64,000 nt of DNA from UBA1231 sp045123185 (GCA_045123185.1 JBGVIL010000178.1:1-64000), one strand, 5' to 3'; positions 46,719-57,279 are shown, numbered from the stretch's first letter. Numbers and translations: made by a program. The notes: generated by a model not told the origin, from the sequence alone.

Positions 46719-47765
46719 ATGGAAAAACTTAGAAAATTTGAAACAGAAGAAGAATTTTTAAATGAAAAAAATTCATTTAATTATCCTACAGTATCATTAA
46801 CTGATGATAATGGTAAAGTATGGGTAATGGAAGAAGAAAATTATATTTTAGCAACATATTTATGGGATGTTACTGATGAAAATGTTGAACCTAAAGAAAA
46901 TAATAGTTATACATATATTAATGGTTTATTTATAAATGAAGTTCCTCTCTTTATTGAAAATATTGAATTAGTTTCAATTAATGAAGGACATGCAACTTTT
47001 AAATTTTCTTTATATAAAGAAACAAAAACACATTCAATTTATTTAGAAGAAAGTTTTTGGGTTACAAGTAATGGTTATGGTAATGCTTTTGTTCCATTGA
47101 TTAGTGTTGATTTTTCTAAAGCACATCTTATATTTGATTATTTACCGCAATATATGTTTCCATCATCAGTTAAAGATATTACATTTGGTAAAAATTTTAA
47201 TACAAGTAATGTAACTAATATGAATAGTTTATTTTGTTATTGTAAAGATTTAAATGAAATTAATGGTATTGAATATATTGATACATCTAATGTAACTAGT
47301 ATGTATGCTATGTTTAATGGTTGTAATAGTTTAACATCCTTAGATTTAAGTTCATTTAATACATCTAATGTATATAGTATGGGTTATATGTTTAATACTT
47401 GTAGAAGTTTAACATCATTAGATTTAAGTAATTTTGATACATCTAAGGTAACTAATATGCAAAGTATGTTTAGTCATTGTAATGATTTAACATCATTAAA
47501 TTTAAATAATTTTGATACATTAAGTGTAAATGATATAGGTGGTATTTTTATATATTGTGATAATTTAAATTCAATTGAATTTGGTAATTTATCATATGTA
47601 TCTAATGTGGGATCATATTATGGAGTATTTGAAGGTGTTCCATCAACATGTGTATTAACTTTATGTTCTAACACACAAGAATCTTGGGATAATTTATTAA
47701 GTAAATCTGATGTTAAATTTAATGGTACTGTAAATTACAAAACTTGTGAAGAACCAAATGAATAA
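46719..47765 (+). CDS. DUF285 repeat adhesin
   Basis: 348 residues. An N-terminal domain (1-145; ETEEEFLNEKNSFNYPTVSL, then ENYILATYLWDV) closely matches that of the protein at 48584 and probably docks it on the virion. About five DUF285 repeats (NTSNVTNMNSLF, CNSLTSLDLSSF) follow at about 165-300, then a Cys-containing end. A hairpin lies in the short gap before its ATG. Likely host-binding fibre or decoration; carbohydrate or protein binding is inferred from BspA relatives. Confidence 0.87.
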   Translation: MEKLRKFETEEEFLNEKNSFNYPTVSLTDDNGKVWVMEEENYILATYLWDVTDENVEPKENNSYTYINGLFINEVPLFIENIELVSINEGHATFKFSLYKETKTHSIYLEESFWVTSNGYGNAFVPLISVDFSKAHLIFDYLPQYMFPSSVKDITFGKNFNTSNVTNMNSLFCYCKDLNEINGIEYIDTSNVTSMYAMFNGCNSLTSLDLSSFNTSNVYSMGYMFNTCRSLTSLDLSNFDTSKVTNMQSMFSHCNDLTSLNLNNFDTLSVNDIGGIFIYCDNLNSIEFGNLSYVSNVGSYYGVFEGVPSTCVLTLCSNTQESWDNLLSKSDVKFNGTVNYKTCEEPNE

Positions 47766-47813
47766 TTAAAATAATTTTAATATTTATAATATAAAAATAT
47801 TGTAACTTAAATT

Positions 47814-48524
47814 ATGAATATAGGTATTTTATATATTGGTATAGGTGAGAAATATTTCTCATTATACCATGATTTTAAAGAATCGTTTGATAAAAATTTT
47901 TTACCAAACCATAATAAACATTATTTCTTAATTTGTGATAATGATTATGGTTATGAATTACATGAAGATGAAACAAGAATTATTGTAGAAGATGAAGGAT
48001 GGCCTTATCCAATACTTAAACGTTTTGAGTATTTTTTAAAATGTGATACTGAAGGTATGGATTATTTATTTTTCATTAATGGTAATGCTATTTGCCAACA
48101 TCAAGTAAATGATGAAGATATTATACCAAGAAGAGAACATGATTGGTTATGTGGTTGTGCTCAAAAATTCATGATGCTTAGAAATTTTGATTATGAATCA
48201 ATGGGGTATTTCAAAAAAGGTTTATATCCTACTTTTAAAGGTGGTTTATTAGGTGGTAGAAGAAAAGAATTTCTTGAAATGTGTGAGGAATGTGTTAAAA
48301 TGATTGCAGAAGATTTTGAAAAATATGGTGAACCAAAATATTATGATGAAGTTTATTTTAATACATATGCATTAGATAAAAAAGTTATGAAAGTATTACC
48401 AAATGTATTTTCATATTTTAATTTTAAAAACAATTTACCAAAAATTGTAACAAGAAGTAAAGAGAAATTATTTGGTAAAGAATTTTTAAAAAATTTAAAA
48501 GGTAAAGATTATGGCAATAAATAA
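47814..48524 (+). CDS. Family 6 glycosyltransferase
   Basis: 236 residues. GT6 enzymes, including the human ABO and alpha-1,3-galactosyl transferases, add Gal or GalNAc in alpha-1,3 linkage. Matches: opening GILYIGIGEKYFSLYHDF, LPNHNKHYFLICDND, GWPYPILKRFEYF, LFFINGNAICQ at the DxD site (here NGN, as in bacterial GT6), LYPTFKGGLLGG, and DEVYFNTYALDKKV. It could modify a virion glycan, a host surface sugar, or disguise DNA or fibres. It lies between two DUF285 genes. Confidence 0.88.
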   Translation: MNIGILYIGIGEKYFSLYHDFKESFDKNFLPNHNKHYFLICDNDYGYELHEDETRIIVEDEGWPYPILKRFEYFLKCDTEGMDYLFFINGNAICQHQVNDEDIIPRREHDWLCGCAQKFMMLRNFDYESMGYFKKGLYPTFKGGLLGGRRKEFLEMCEECVKMIAEDFEKYGEPKYYDEVYFNTYALDKKVMKVLPNVFSYFNFKNNLPKIVTRSKEKLFGKEFLKNLKGKDYGNK

Positions 48525-48525
48525 T

Positions 48526-48568
48526 AAAAAAAAAGGTTAACTAAATTAATAGTTAACCTTTTTTTTTA
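48526..48568. terminator. Bidirectional terminator
   Basis: AAAGGTTAACTA and TAGTTAACCTTT, with long A and T runs, between converging genes 47814 and 48584. Confidence 0.82.
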
Positions 48569-48583
48569 TTTAATATATAATTA

Positions 48584-51500
48584 TTATTCTAACGATTGTT
48601 CTGTACAATCAATGTATTGTTTAGTACCATTAAAATATACACTTGATTTACTTAATAATGTATCCCAAGATGTTTGAGTATTAGAACATAAAGTTAATAT
48701 ACATGATGTTGGAACAGAACTAAACATATAACTATATGATGTTACTTTAGATACATCTGCTTTATTACCAAAAGTAATTGATGTTAATTTGTTACAATAA
48801 TTAAACATATAACGCATATCATATACATTAGATGTATCAAAGTTACTTAAATTTAATGAAGTTAAATTATTACAATAATAAAACATATTACTCATATTAG
48901 TAACAGCAGATGTGTCAAAGTTACTTAAATCTAATGATGTTAAACCACTACAATTAGAAAACATAGTACTCATATTAGTTACATTAGATGTATTAAAGTT
49001 ACTTAAATCTAATGAAGTTAAACTACTACACCAACTAAACATATAACTCATATTAGTTACCTTAGATGTATCAAAGTTACTTAAATCTAAGGATGTTAAA
49101 TCATAACATTGATTAAACATACCACTCATATCAGTTACCTTAGATGTATCAAAGTGAGTTAAATCTAATGATATTATATTATAACATCCTTCAAACATTC
49201 CAGTCATATTAGTTACATTAGATGTATCAAAGTTACTTAAATCTAAGGATGTTAAACTATGACAATTACTAAACATACTACTAATATTAGTTGCATTTAA
49301 TGTTTTAAATAATTTACCAAACGTAACTATTTTTAAATTTTTACAATAATAAAACATATAATGCATATCAGTTACATTAACCATAGTAGATGAATTATTA
49401 AATGTTACGGATGTTAAATTATCACAATAATAAAACATTTTATACATGTTAGTTACATTTGATAAATTAAAATTCTCATTAAATGTAACAGATATTAAAT
49501 TATTATAATTACTAAACATACTTTGCATTGAGTCAATTATATCAATAGATGCTTGTATTTTTATTGTTTCACCATAAGGAAGTGTATAATCCGTATATTG
49601 TATAATGTCTATACCATTAATATAATATTTTGTAACATTATCACCTAAATATGGTATATTACCATCATACATATAAATTAAAATAATATCAAATAAAGAA
49701 TCATCAATATTATTAATTGATATATAATTAATATCTTTATTTAAAGATATATTACCAACACATTCTCCATTAAAATATAATGAAGTATTTACATTAGTAT
49801 TTATATTTAATGATATAAACCAATACTTTTCATTTTCATCATAAGTTAATTGTTTATTTTCAAATAAAACTTCACCTTCAGTAATTTCATTTCCTTCATC
49901 AAATAATCTTACTTTAATATCAATATTACCATTACAAATAATATTTAATTCTCTACTAGAAAGATAAGAAATATTAATTGATGTATCATAAAATAAATCT
50001 ATGTAATCACATTTACATATTATTGTTTCCAATTTAGGCATTAATATAAAGCCACTTTGATAAGACCCATTTCCAATCATGTTATACGTGTCAGTGTAGT
50101 TTATAAAATCAAATGAACTTAAATCTAATTCAGTTAAACTGTGACAATTAACAAACATATAATTCATATTAGTTACATTAGATGTATTAAATGAACTTAA
50201 ATCTAATGATGTTAATTTATTACAATCTGCAAACATACTTTGCATAGTAGTTACATTAGATGTGTTAAAGTTACTTAAATCTAATGAAGTTAAACTTCTA
50301 CAACTATAAAACATATAACTCATACTAGTTACCTTAGATGTATCAAAGTTACTTAAATCTAAGGATGTTAAACTATTACAACCATTAAACATACTAGTCA
50401 TATTAGTAACTGATGATGTATTAAAATGTGTCAAATCTAATGATGTTAATTTATTACAACTATAAAACATATAACTCATACTAGTTACCTTAGATGTATC
50501 AAAGTTACTTAAATCTAATGAAGACAAATTATTACAATATTCAAACATAGAAGTCATATCAGTTACATTAGATGTATCAAATGAACTTAAATCTAATGAT
50601 GTTAAATAATAACATTGATAAAACATATTACTCATATCAGTTACATTAGAAGTATCTATTATGAAAATTATTTGATATCTACCTATATTATTATTTTGGT
50701 AAGTTATTGTTGGTGTGACTTCTACACAATCAATATACATATTAATAATATTATTAATATCATAATTTTCTTGTAATAAATATTTATTGCCTTCAGAAGT
50801 TATTAACAATATTTCATTAACGATACTATAATTGCAATTTATAATTACTAATTTTGTATTGTTTAAATATGTATATAATGTATCAATTTTAACACCATCT
50901 TGTAATATATTGTATTCAACAACATCTTTTACATTTTCAAATGTAAATGCATATGCATTTAATTCTTCATTATATATACCTTGAATACCATTTGATAATG
51001 TTAAGTTTAAATTTGATGGATATGTATCATTATTATAATCATATACCTTAATTAAATGTGTAAATTCATAAAATAGTGGGTTTGAAATACAATATCCTTC
51101 TATTTTAGAATTTATTTTATTATAATCATAATTAACAATACATTTAGTTAAATTCATATTATTAATAAAATAATCATATAATGACATATCATTTAAATAT
51201 AAGGATGTTAAACCACTACAACCATAAAACATATCACCCATATCAGTTACATTAGATGCATCAAAGTTACTTAAATCTAATGATGTTAAATTATTACAAT
51301 TCCAAAACATTTCAGTCATACCAGTAACCTTAGATGTATCAAATGAACTTAAATTTAATGATGTTAAACTATAACAATTCCAAAACATATAACTTATATC
51401 AGTTACATTAGATGTATCAAATGAACTTAAATCTAATGATGTTAATTCAAATAGATTCTCAAACATACCACACATATCAGTTATACCTTCTATGTTTAAA

Positions 51501-52009
51501 TTACTAACATCTAATGATGTTAATTCTGGTGCAAAAAGAAAATTAAATGGACATATATAATTATTATATACATTATCTTGATTTATTTGGTTAATTTTAA
51601 ACTTTGCATTTGAAAAATCTATGTTTATTAATGGTACACAAAAATACCCATAACCATATTCTTCAATATAATAAAATAATGGTTCTGTTATTACAATACC
51701 ATCTTCTAATGCGTTTTCTTTTAAATGTAATTTATATGTTGCTGAACCATCTTCATTAATTGAAACTAATTTTTCTTCTTTAATAAAATCTGGTCTACCA
51801 TTAACATAAAAATCATCAATATAATGACCTTCATAATTATAATCTTTTTCATTACCAACATCCCATCTATATGTTGCTAAAATATAATTTGGTGTTTCTT
51901 GAACCCAAGGTTCATCAGTATCTTCAGTATAAGATATTGAAGGATAGTTCAGAGAAACTTTCTGAACAAAATATTCTTCTTCTGTTTTAAAATATTTTAA
52001 ATCTTCCAT
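48584..52009 (-). CDS. Large DUF285 repeat adhesin
   Basis: 1141 residues. The N-terminal domain (1-140) is shared with the protein at 46719. Three DUF285 blocks (about 155-285, 455-645 and 840-1105) alternate with beta-rich linkers that lack the repeat (about 290-450 and 660-835). Repeat DNA is highly similar, with units of about 72 bases. The last block ends SVPTSCILTLCSNTQTSW, a common cap in this family. It is probably a long fibre that binds a host surface molecule. Confidence 0.88.
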   Translation of the reverse strand: MEDLKYFKTEEEYFVQKVSLNYPSISYTEDTDEPWVQETPNYILATYRWDVGNEKDYNYEGHYIDDFYVNGRPDFIKEEKLVSINEDGSATYKLHLKENALEDGIVITEPLFYYIEEYGYGYFCVPLINIDFSNAKFKINQINQDNVYNNYICPFNFLFAPELTSLDVSNLNIEGITDMCGMFENLFELTSLDLSSFDTSNVTDISYMFWNCYSLTSLNLSSFDTSKVTGMTEMFWNCNNLTSLDLSNFDASNVTDMGDMFYGCSGLTSLYLNDMSLYDYFINNMNLTKCIVNYDYNKINSKIEGYCISNPLFYEFTHLIKVYDYNNDTYPSNLNLTLSNGIQGIYNEELNAYAFTFENVKDVVEYNILQDGVKIDTLYTYLNNTKLVIINCNYSIVNEILLITSEGNKYLLQENYDINNIINMYIDCVEVTPTITYQNNNIGRYQIIFIIDTSNVTDMSNMFYQCYYLTSLDLSSFDTSNVTDMTSMFEYCNNLSSLDLSNFDTSKVTSMSYMFYSCNKLTSLDLTHFNTSSVTNMTSMFNGCNSLTSLDLSNFDTSKVTSMSYMFYSCRSLTSLDLSNFNTSNVTTMQSMFADCNKLTSLDLSSFNTSNVTNMNYMFVNCHSLTELDLSSFDFINYTDTYNMIGNGSYQSGFILMPKLETIICKCDYIDLFYDTSINISYLSSRELNIICNGNIDIKVRLFDEGNEITEGEVLFENKQLTYDENEKYWFISLNINTNVNTSLYFNGECVGNISLNKDINYISINNIDDSLFDIILIYMYDGNIPYLGDNVTKYYINGIDIIQYTDYTLPYGETIKIQASIDIIDSMQSMFSNYNNLISVTFNENFNLSNVTNMYKMFYYCDNLTSVTFNNSSTMVNVTDMHYMFYYCKNLKIVTFGKLFKTLNATNISSMFSNCHSLTSLDLSNFDTSNVTNMTGMFEGCYNIISLDLTHFDTSKVTDMSGMFNQCYDLTSLDLSNFDTSKVTNMSYMFSWCSSLTSLDLSNFNTSNVTNMSTMFSNCSGLTSLDLSNFDTSAVTNMSNMFYYCNNLTSLNLSNFDTSNVYDMRYMFNYCNKLTSITFGNKADVSKVTSYSYMFSSVPTSCILTLCSNTQTSWDTLLSKSSVYFNGTKQYIDCTEQSLE

Positions 52010-52064
52010 TATTATTTATATAATTTTATTTTATAATATTTATTATAAATAAATAACAATACTT

Positions 52065-52265
52065 ATGGTAAAGAAGAAAAATACATCAAATGTTTTTATT
52101 AAAAAAACAGATAATAAGAAAATAAAAGATTCTGAATTAATGTTAACTAAATTAGCATTTTTAATTGAAAATGGATTAATTGACCCATCATTATATTATA
52201 ATGGAGTAATTTATGATTTTGATGGATTGGATTTAAAAAATCTTAAAAAGAATTGGGAGTATTAA
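52065..52265 (+). CDS. Small hypothetical protein
   Basis: 66 residues, Lys-rich N terminus then ELMLTKLAFLIENGLIDPSLYYNG. It lies in a 298-base gap between two minus-strand genes, 55 bases from the start of the large adhesin on the other strand. A terminator follows at 52271. Function unknown. Confidence 0.68.
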   Translation: MVKKKNTSNVFIKKTDNKKIKDSELMLTKLAFLIENGLIDPSLYYNGVIYDFDGLDLKNLKKNWEY

Positions 52266-52270
52266 AAATA

Positions 52271-52306
52271 AAAAAGGAGTTTAAAAAATATAAACTCCTT
52301 TTTTTA
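52271..52306. terminator. Bidirectional terminator
   Basis: AAAAAGGAGTTTA and TAAACTCCTTTTT between converging genes 52065 and 52308. Confidence 0.82.
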
Positions 52307-52307
52307 T

Positions 52308-52913
52308 TTATTTTAATTTAAAATTCATAGTTCCATTTTTTGTTTTTAATTCATAAGGGAATACATTTGCCTTAATTGTCATTGGTACTTCAATAAAGTT
52401 ATTTTCACCATTTCTTATATAAATATATGATTTTATTGTTATATCATCATTATTAACATAACTTAATGAATATTTGTACCAATACATTGGTAATTTGGTA
52501 TTAACCATTATACTTGATTTATTTACATTATAAAATATAACATCATCATCTTTATATTTGTTATATAATAAATTAAGTTCAATTGAAAAATCATCACATT
52601 TATTTACTAATGTTATATTATATTCAAAATTATCACCTTTATCTTCCTCATTAATAAAATAATCAGTATTTAAATATTTATTATCATCAAATACTTTAAT
52701 AATTTCATTAATTTTTTCATTTGAAATAACATTTAATTTTGATAATTTTGAATTAATATCCTTAATTGATGCAATTGACCATCTAGGATGAATATCATAT
52801 AAATCATTAAAAGATGTTTTTAACTCTTTATATACATTAAAATTCTTATTTTTTAAAATTGTATATAAAACTAATCCTAATACAATTATTGAAATTATTA
52901 CAATAAATACCAT
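52308..52913 (-). CDS. Membrane-anchored hypothetical protein
   Basis: 201 residues. One N-terminal transmembrane segment (about 2-20), then a soluble alpha/beta domain of about 175 residues with strand-rich second half (NITLVNKCDDFSIELNLLYN, KLPMYWYKYSLSYVNNDDITI). No known family. It lies among fibre genes but on its own strand; it may act in the host envelope. Function unknown. Confidence 0.78.
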   Translation of the reverse strand: MVFIVIISIIVLGLVLYTILKNKNFNVYKELKTSFNDLYDIHPRWSIASIKDINSKLSKLNVISNEKINEIIKVFDDNKYLNTDYFINEEDKGDNFEYNITLVNKCDDFSIELNLLYNKYKDDDVIFYNVNKSSIMVNTKLPMYWYKYSLSYVNNDDITIKSYIYIRNGENNFIEVPMTIKANVFPYELKTKNGTMNFKLK

Positions 52914-52985
52914 AATTTTAAATTATTTTTTTGAAAAATATTATTTTATTATTAAATATTTATTAATAAAAAAAATAATAAAAAT

Positions 52986-53603
52986 ATGCCTGAATTAAAA
53001 TTTTTAAAAGGTTTAGAAGAAAATTTACCTAGTACATATAGTACACAAAAAGATACTTTTTATGTAACAACTGACACAGGTAAACTCATCCTTGGTGATA
53101 AAGTATGGCAAGCGAATTTATCACTTGATAGTGTTATATTATCAAGTGCTAGAACTGATTCTAATTATGTTCTTTATATGAATGGAGAAGAAATATTTTC
53201 AGTACCAATTATGATGTGGGATTTTGAATATAATCTTCAAGGATGTACTTTAAGTGATGATAGTAATTTAATAGAACATGGTACTAATTATTCTGCAACA
53301 ATAACACCAAATGGTGATGATTTTGAATTTAAATCATGTAGTATTATTGTAGGTGGTATTGATAAAACAACTTCATGTTTTAATCCAGTAACTAATGAAA
53401 TTACCATTAATAATGTCAAATCAAATGTTAATATTAAAGTAGAATATGAAGAAGTAACTGATGCTGTTGGTAGAATAACAGATAATGAAATTTATTTATT
53501 TGAAGATATGTTACCAAGTGGTACTTATACTTTATATTATGAAGATGAAAATAATAATAAATTGGAATCGTTTGGACCAATTACTGATGAAGCAATAATT
53601 TAA
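52986..53603 (+). CDS. Virion fibre-like protein
   Basis: 205 residues. The first 45 residues (FLKGLEENLPSTYSTQKDTF, YVTTDTGKLILGDKVW) match the short N-terminal docking module of many phage fibres, where TDTGxLxxGD is the core. The same module begins the SGNH protein at 55753. Residues 70-150 form a beta domain like the bacterial repeat type (VNIKVEYEEVTD). It is followed 7 bases later by the phosphoesterase fibre at 53611. Confidence 0.82.
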   Translation: MPELKFLKGLEENLPSTYSTQKDTFYVTTDTGKLILGDKVWQANLSLDSVILSSARTDSNYVLYMNGEEIFSVPIMMWDFEYNLQGCTLSDDSNLIEHGTNYSATITPNGDDFEFKSCSIIVGGIDKTTSCFNPVTNEITINNVKSNVNIKVEYEEVTDAVGRITDNEIYLFEDMLPSGTYTLYYEDENNNKLESFGPITDEAII

Positions 53604-53610
53604 TTAAGAA

Positions 53611-55659
53611 ATGGCAACAAAAATATATAATGAATTTATAAAGGAAAATATTGCGCCATACGCTGCTCACCATATTGGCGTTTATAATAGCAATGGTCAA
53701 AAAGTAGGTGATATTCCATTAGGTAATTTTAAACCAGATTATGGTAAAAGACAGTATAGATTTGGTTTGTTAAGTGATGTTCATAACCAATCAAATCAAA
53801 CAAGTGAAAATACTGCTGACTTACAAAATGCATTAAGTGTATTTAATGAGAAAGAAAGTGTAAAAATTACATGTATTTGTGGTGATATTTCACAAGGAGC
53901 ATCAACAACTGAATTTCAATTATTTAAAAATAATGTAGCAGCAAAATCACCAAATACAACTGTATTTACAACAACTGGTAATCATGATTGTCCTTCTAGT
54001 GGTGCATTTAATGATGCTGTATGGAGTGGTTATACTGGTACAAAAAAATCATTCTATTTCACAAATCTTACCAAAGATGGTGTATTTGATGTTTTCATAT
54101 TCTTTGGTATGAGTAATTATAGTTTAGGTCCAAGTGGAAACCCTTATTCAACTGAAGATATTGATTGGTTGGAAAATTTGTTGGAAACATATAAAAATAA
54201 CCGTGTATTCATATTTACACACTTATTTTTCCCAACTAAGGCTGGTAACCTTAATAACATTTATCCTAGTGGTAACTGGTTAGGTGGTTCACAACTTACA
54301 AGAATTCAAGCATTAAATGAAAAATATGTAAATTCAATTTGGTTTAGTGGTCACTCACATTGGAAATGGTATTTGCAAAAATATCAATCACATGAAAATA
54401 TTTATCGTTCATATGATGCTAGTGGTAATCCAACTTGTGGATATTGTGTGCATGTTCCATCTTGTGCATCACCAATTGATTCAGATGGTAGTTCTAGATT
54501 AGAATGTGGTTCATATAATGCAGTATGTTTGCAATCTGAAGGTGCTATTGTAGATGTTTACCAAGATTATATTGATATTAGAGGTGTTACATTTAAAGAT
54601 TATGGTGATGATGATTATGTAACACGTTATTTACCTATTGCAACATATAGATTAGATACTACTATTGTTGACTTAAATATTAATAAAAATATTACACCAT
54701 TAGAAGGTGCTAATAATTGGGAATTAGGTAGTATTTCTTCAACAAATGGTAGTGAACAAGATTGGGAAGTTAATATTAATGGTATTAGAACTGCTGACCC
54801 AATTGCAATTGATGGTAATAATAGATATTATTTAAGTGTTAGTGAAGGTATTGGTAGTGCTGAAGAAGATTATTTATGTGAATTTTCTGTTTGTTTATAT
54901 GATAAACAAGGTAATTATTTAGGTAGACCAGAAGGTCTTAATAGTGGTACAACTGATGGTTCTGCTGGTAATTATTATTTTGATGCAATTTTAACACGTT
55001 TTGATATTACTGATAGAATTACATGTTATAATGGAACTGAAGTTGGTTATATTAGATTTAAAACATATAAACAAGATAAAACTACTGCTATTACTGAATC
55101 ATATGGTGATAGAATTTTAATTGAATATGAACCTAATGGTAATACTGAATGGAATGGATGTAATGGTTCATCTAGTGGTGATACAGGTTCTACTAGTGGT
55201 GATACTGGAACAACCGTAGATTGTGAATACTTAACAGTAGATAATTTTGTTAGAAATACAGAAAAAAATGCCCCATATAGTGCTTATAATTCTTCTGATG
55301 ATGGTTATATAGAAGTTGTATTTAACGGTCAAAAACAAGGATATTGGGTTTCATCTAGTTGTATGAAAAGTGGCGTTGATAGTTGTACATTAATAATGGA
55401 AGATGTTCAATGTTATAGTGGTTCTAGTTGGAATAGAGTAAGAACATCAACAACAAGAGTAAATATTGATGCTAAGACAAATAAAGTTGGTTTCTATGAT
55501 GGAGTATCATATACTATGACAAATGGTGGTTCAGTTTCAGTTGAAGATAGTTCAACAGGTAGAGTACAGTTCCAAACAAGTAGTTCTGCAATATTAGGCG
55601 GTTCTAGTGGTTGGAGTGGATTTTTAAGAATTAAAATGAAATGTAAATTACAATATTAG
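53611..55659 (+). CDS. Virion protein with metallophosphoesterase domain
   Basis: 682 residues. Residues 1-45 are a short N-terminal module; 50-260 is a calcineurin-like phosphoesterase with SDVH (55-58), GD (91-92), GNHD (123-126), H204 and GHSH (247-250), a complete metal site. Residues 330-510 and 545-682 are beta-rich domains separated by a Gly/Ser/Thr linker (about 513-530). It could strip phosphate from host surface polymers such as teichoic-type or phosphorylated glycans; the substrate is inferred. It is coupled to the fibre gene at 52986. Confidence 0.88.
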   Translation: MATKIYNEFIKENIAPYAAHHIGVYNSNGQKVGDIPLGNFKPDYGKRQYRFGLLSDVHNQSNQTSENTADLQNALSVFNEKESVKITCICGDISQGASTTEFQLFKNNVAAKSPNTTVFTTTGNHDCPSSGAFNDAVWSGYTGTKKSFYFTNLTKDGVFDVFIFFGMSNYSLGPSGNPYSTEDIDWLENLLETYKNNRVFIFTHLFFPTKAGNLNNIYPSGNWLGGSQLTRIQALNEKYVNSIWFSGHSHWKWYLQKYQSHENIYRSYDASGNPTCGYCVHVPSCASPIDSDGSSRLECGSYNAVCLQSEGAIVDVYQDYIDIRGVTFKDYGDDDYVTRYLPIATYRLDTTIVDLNINKNITPLEGANNWELGSISSTNGSEQDWEVNINGIRTADPIAIDGNNRYYLSVSEGIGSAEEDYLCEFSVCLYDKQGNYLGRPEGLNSGTTDGSAGNYYFDAILTRFDITDRITCYNGTEVGYIRFKTYKQDKTTAITESYGDRILIEYEPNGNTEWNGCNGSSSGDTGSTSGDTGTTVDCEYLTVDNFVRNTEKNAPYSAYNSSDDGYIEVVFNGQKQGYWVSSSCMKSGVDSCTLIMEDVQCYSGSSWNRVRTSTTRVNIDAKTNKVGFYDGVSYTMTNGGSVSVEDSSTGRVQFQTSSSAILGGSSGWSGFLRIKMKCKLQY

Positions 55660-55689
55660 TTTATAATTAATATACATTATAATTAAATG

Positions 55690-55740
55690 AAAAGAGCATG
55701 AAATTAAAGTAAAATTTAAAATCATGCTCTTTATTTTTTT
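55690..55740. terminator. Bidirectional terminator
   Basis: AAAGAGCATGA pairs with TCATGCTCTTT across a 20-base loop, with T run on the plus strand, between converging genes 53611 and 55753. Confidence 0.75.
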
Positions 55741-55752
55741 ATTATTTAAATA

Positions 55753-57129
55753 TTAATATCCCCATAATTCTGTGCAATATGCATCAGCAATTAAACGATT
55801 TGATTCACCAGTAGTATCAGAATGTGGGTGAACACCATCAGGACAGAATCTTATAATATCTTCAATTTCTTGACCATCTTTTGTTTTAATAGCCCATCCA
55901 CGAATACCAGTGTATTTATAAACATTTACACATTTCAAACCATAGAATTTAGCAATTTGTTCATTTGCTTCCAAAAGGAATTTTGTTCTAAATGTAGCCA
56001 TACCATCAAGACCCATCCAATAGTTTTGTGCAAAATAATTACCAATGATGATTCTAATTCTAGGATTTACTTCCCATATTCTTTCAATTAACCAAGCCAT
56101 TGCGCCAAAATAATGTGTTCTTTCACCACCATTATTATTTTTTGCCAAATATCTCAACGCATTCATCCATTCAATACCACTATAACTTCTTGAATCTGAT
56201 AAGTGTGTTAACCAATCCCAACCAACATTACCATCAGTTACTGGATATGCAACTGTTGCACCACCTATTTGGTCAGCAGGCCAATAAGAATAGTTATCAG
56301 CATTATCATTTCTATGTGTACCACAAATATTAAAAATATTATCTCTATCATTGAACCCGTGGTCAATAATAACTGTGTCACAAGAAGCAATTGTACCATC
56401 AATATAAGGAATAACCAATGATTCATATGAATGTGCTTTAAAATCGGCAATATGATTATCTACCCATGCTTGGTTTTTACCACCACTTCTTCTAAGTTGA
56501 TTTAATTTATTTCTAAACATAGTTTCAACTTCAGCATGTGTTTGAGTTAGTGAATATCCGAATACGAAACCAGCAGCATCAACATTAGCAGCGGTATCCC
56601 AGTTTGCCATACTATCAGTAATATTACTTGATACAGGATAACAAAACATAAAAGAACCTGCTTTTGCATTATTATATACATTCCAACCTAATTTTTCACC
56701 AACCATTGTTGGGTAATTATTTGTTGAACCTTCATCACCACTTGGTATTGAAGTACCTAACCATAATACATTATGTCTTTCACTATTCTTTTTACCTTGC
56801 CAATAAAAACCATCATGTTCGGCTACTGATAATACTCTATTATCAACAGTAAATGCTGTTTGAGGTGTAATTACAATATTACCACTACCTAATACAGATT
56901 CTCTTGCAATTGTTTTAATATTTTGACCACTAACCAATTTTTCATGTTTAGTGTCAATTTCATTCATTAATTCTTCTTTAACATTTTCAGTATCTTCTAA
57001 TACCATATCAGCCAAATGAATTTTCTTTTCATCTGTTACATAATAAATGGTATTATCATTTTTTTTACCATCATCAATTAAATCAGCAAATTTAACTGAA
57101 TTACCTTTTTTAATCTCTAATTTATCCAT
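55753..57129 (-). CDS. Virion protein with SGNH hydrolase domain
   Basis: 458 residues. N-terminal docking module (1-45: KGNSVKFADLIDD, YYVTDEKKIHLADMVLED) as in the protein at 52986, a coiled linker, then an SGNH hydrolase: block I LGTSIPSG (124-131), GFND (258-261) as block III, and CPDGVHPHSD (about 434-443) with the catalytic Asp and His. Such enzymes remove acetyl groups from polysaccharides, so it may deacetylate host capsule or O-antigen during adsorption. Block I has Thr-Ser where GDS is usual, which is common in this family. Confidence 0.88.
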   Translation of the reverse strand: MDKLEIKKGNSVKFADLIDDGKKNDNTIYYVTDEKKIHLADMVLEDTENVKEELMNEIDTKHEKLVSGQNIKTIARESVLGSGNIVITPQTAFTVDNRVLSVAEHDGFYWQGKKNSERHNVLWLGTSIPSGDEGSTNNYPTMVGEKLGWNVYNNAKAGSFMFCYPVSSNITDSMANWDTAANVDAAGFVFGYSLTQTHAEVETMFRNKLNQLRRSGGKNQAWVDNHIADFKAHSYESLVIPYIDGTIASCDTVIIDHGFNDRDNIFNICGTHRNDNADNYSYWPADQIGGATVAYPVTDGNVGWDWLTHLSDSRSYSGIEWMNALRYLAKNNNGGERTHYFGAMAWLIERIWEVNPRIRIIIGNYFAQNYWMGLDGMATFRTKFLLEANEQIAKFYGLKCVNVYKYTGIRGWAIKTKDGQEIEDIIRFCPDGVHPHSDTTGESNRLIADAYCTELWGY

Positions 57130-57279
57130 TATAATTAAATGTATTTTATAATATAAATATAATAAAATTTAATATTTTATAAACACTTGATAATATTAAA
57201 ACCTATTTATAGATAACTTGTTTTATTATTAAGATAATAAAATAATAAAAATAATATTAATAAAAAATATAAATTAATA

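Noticed and set aside
56100..56852. Other-strand ORFs in the SGNH gene
   Set aside because: Composition is typical of antisense frames (His, Tyr, Leu rich), and the SGNH frame has all catalytic blocks.
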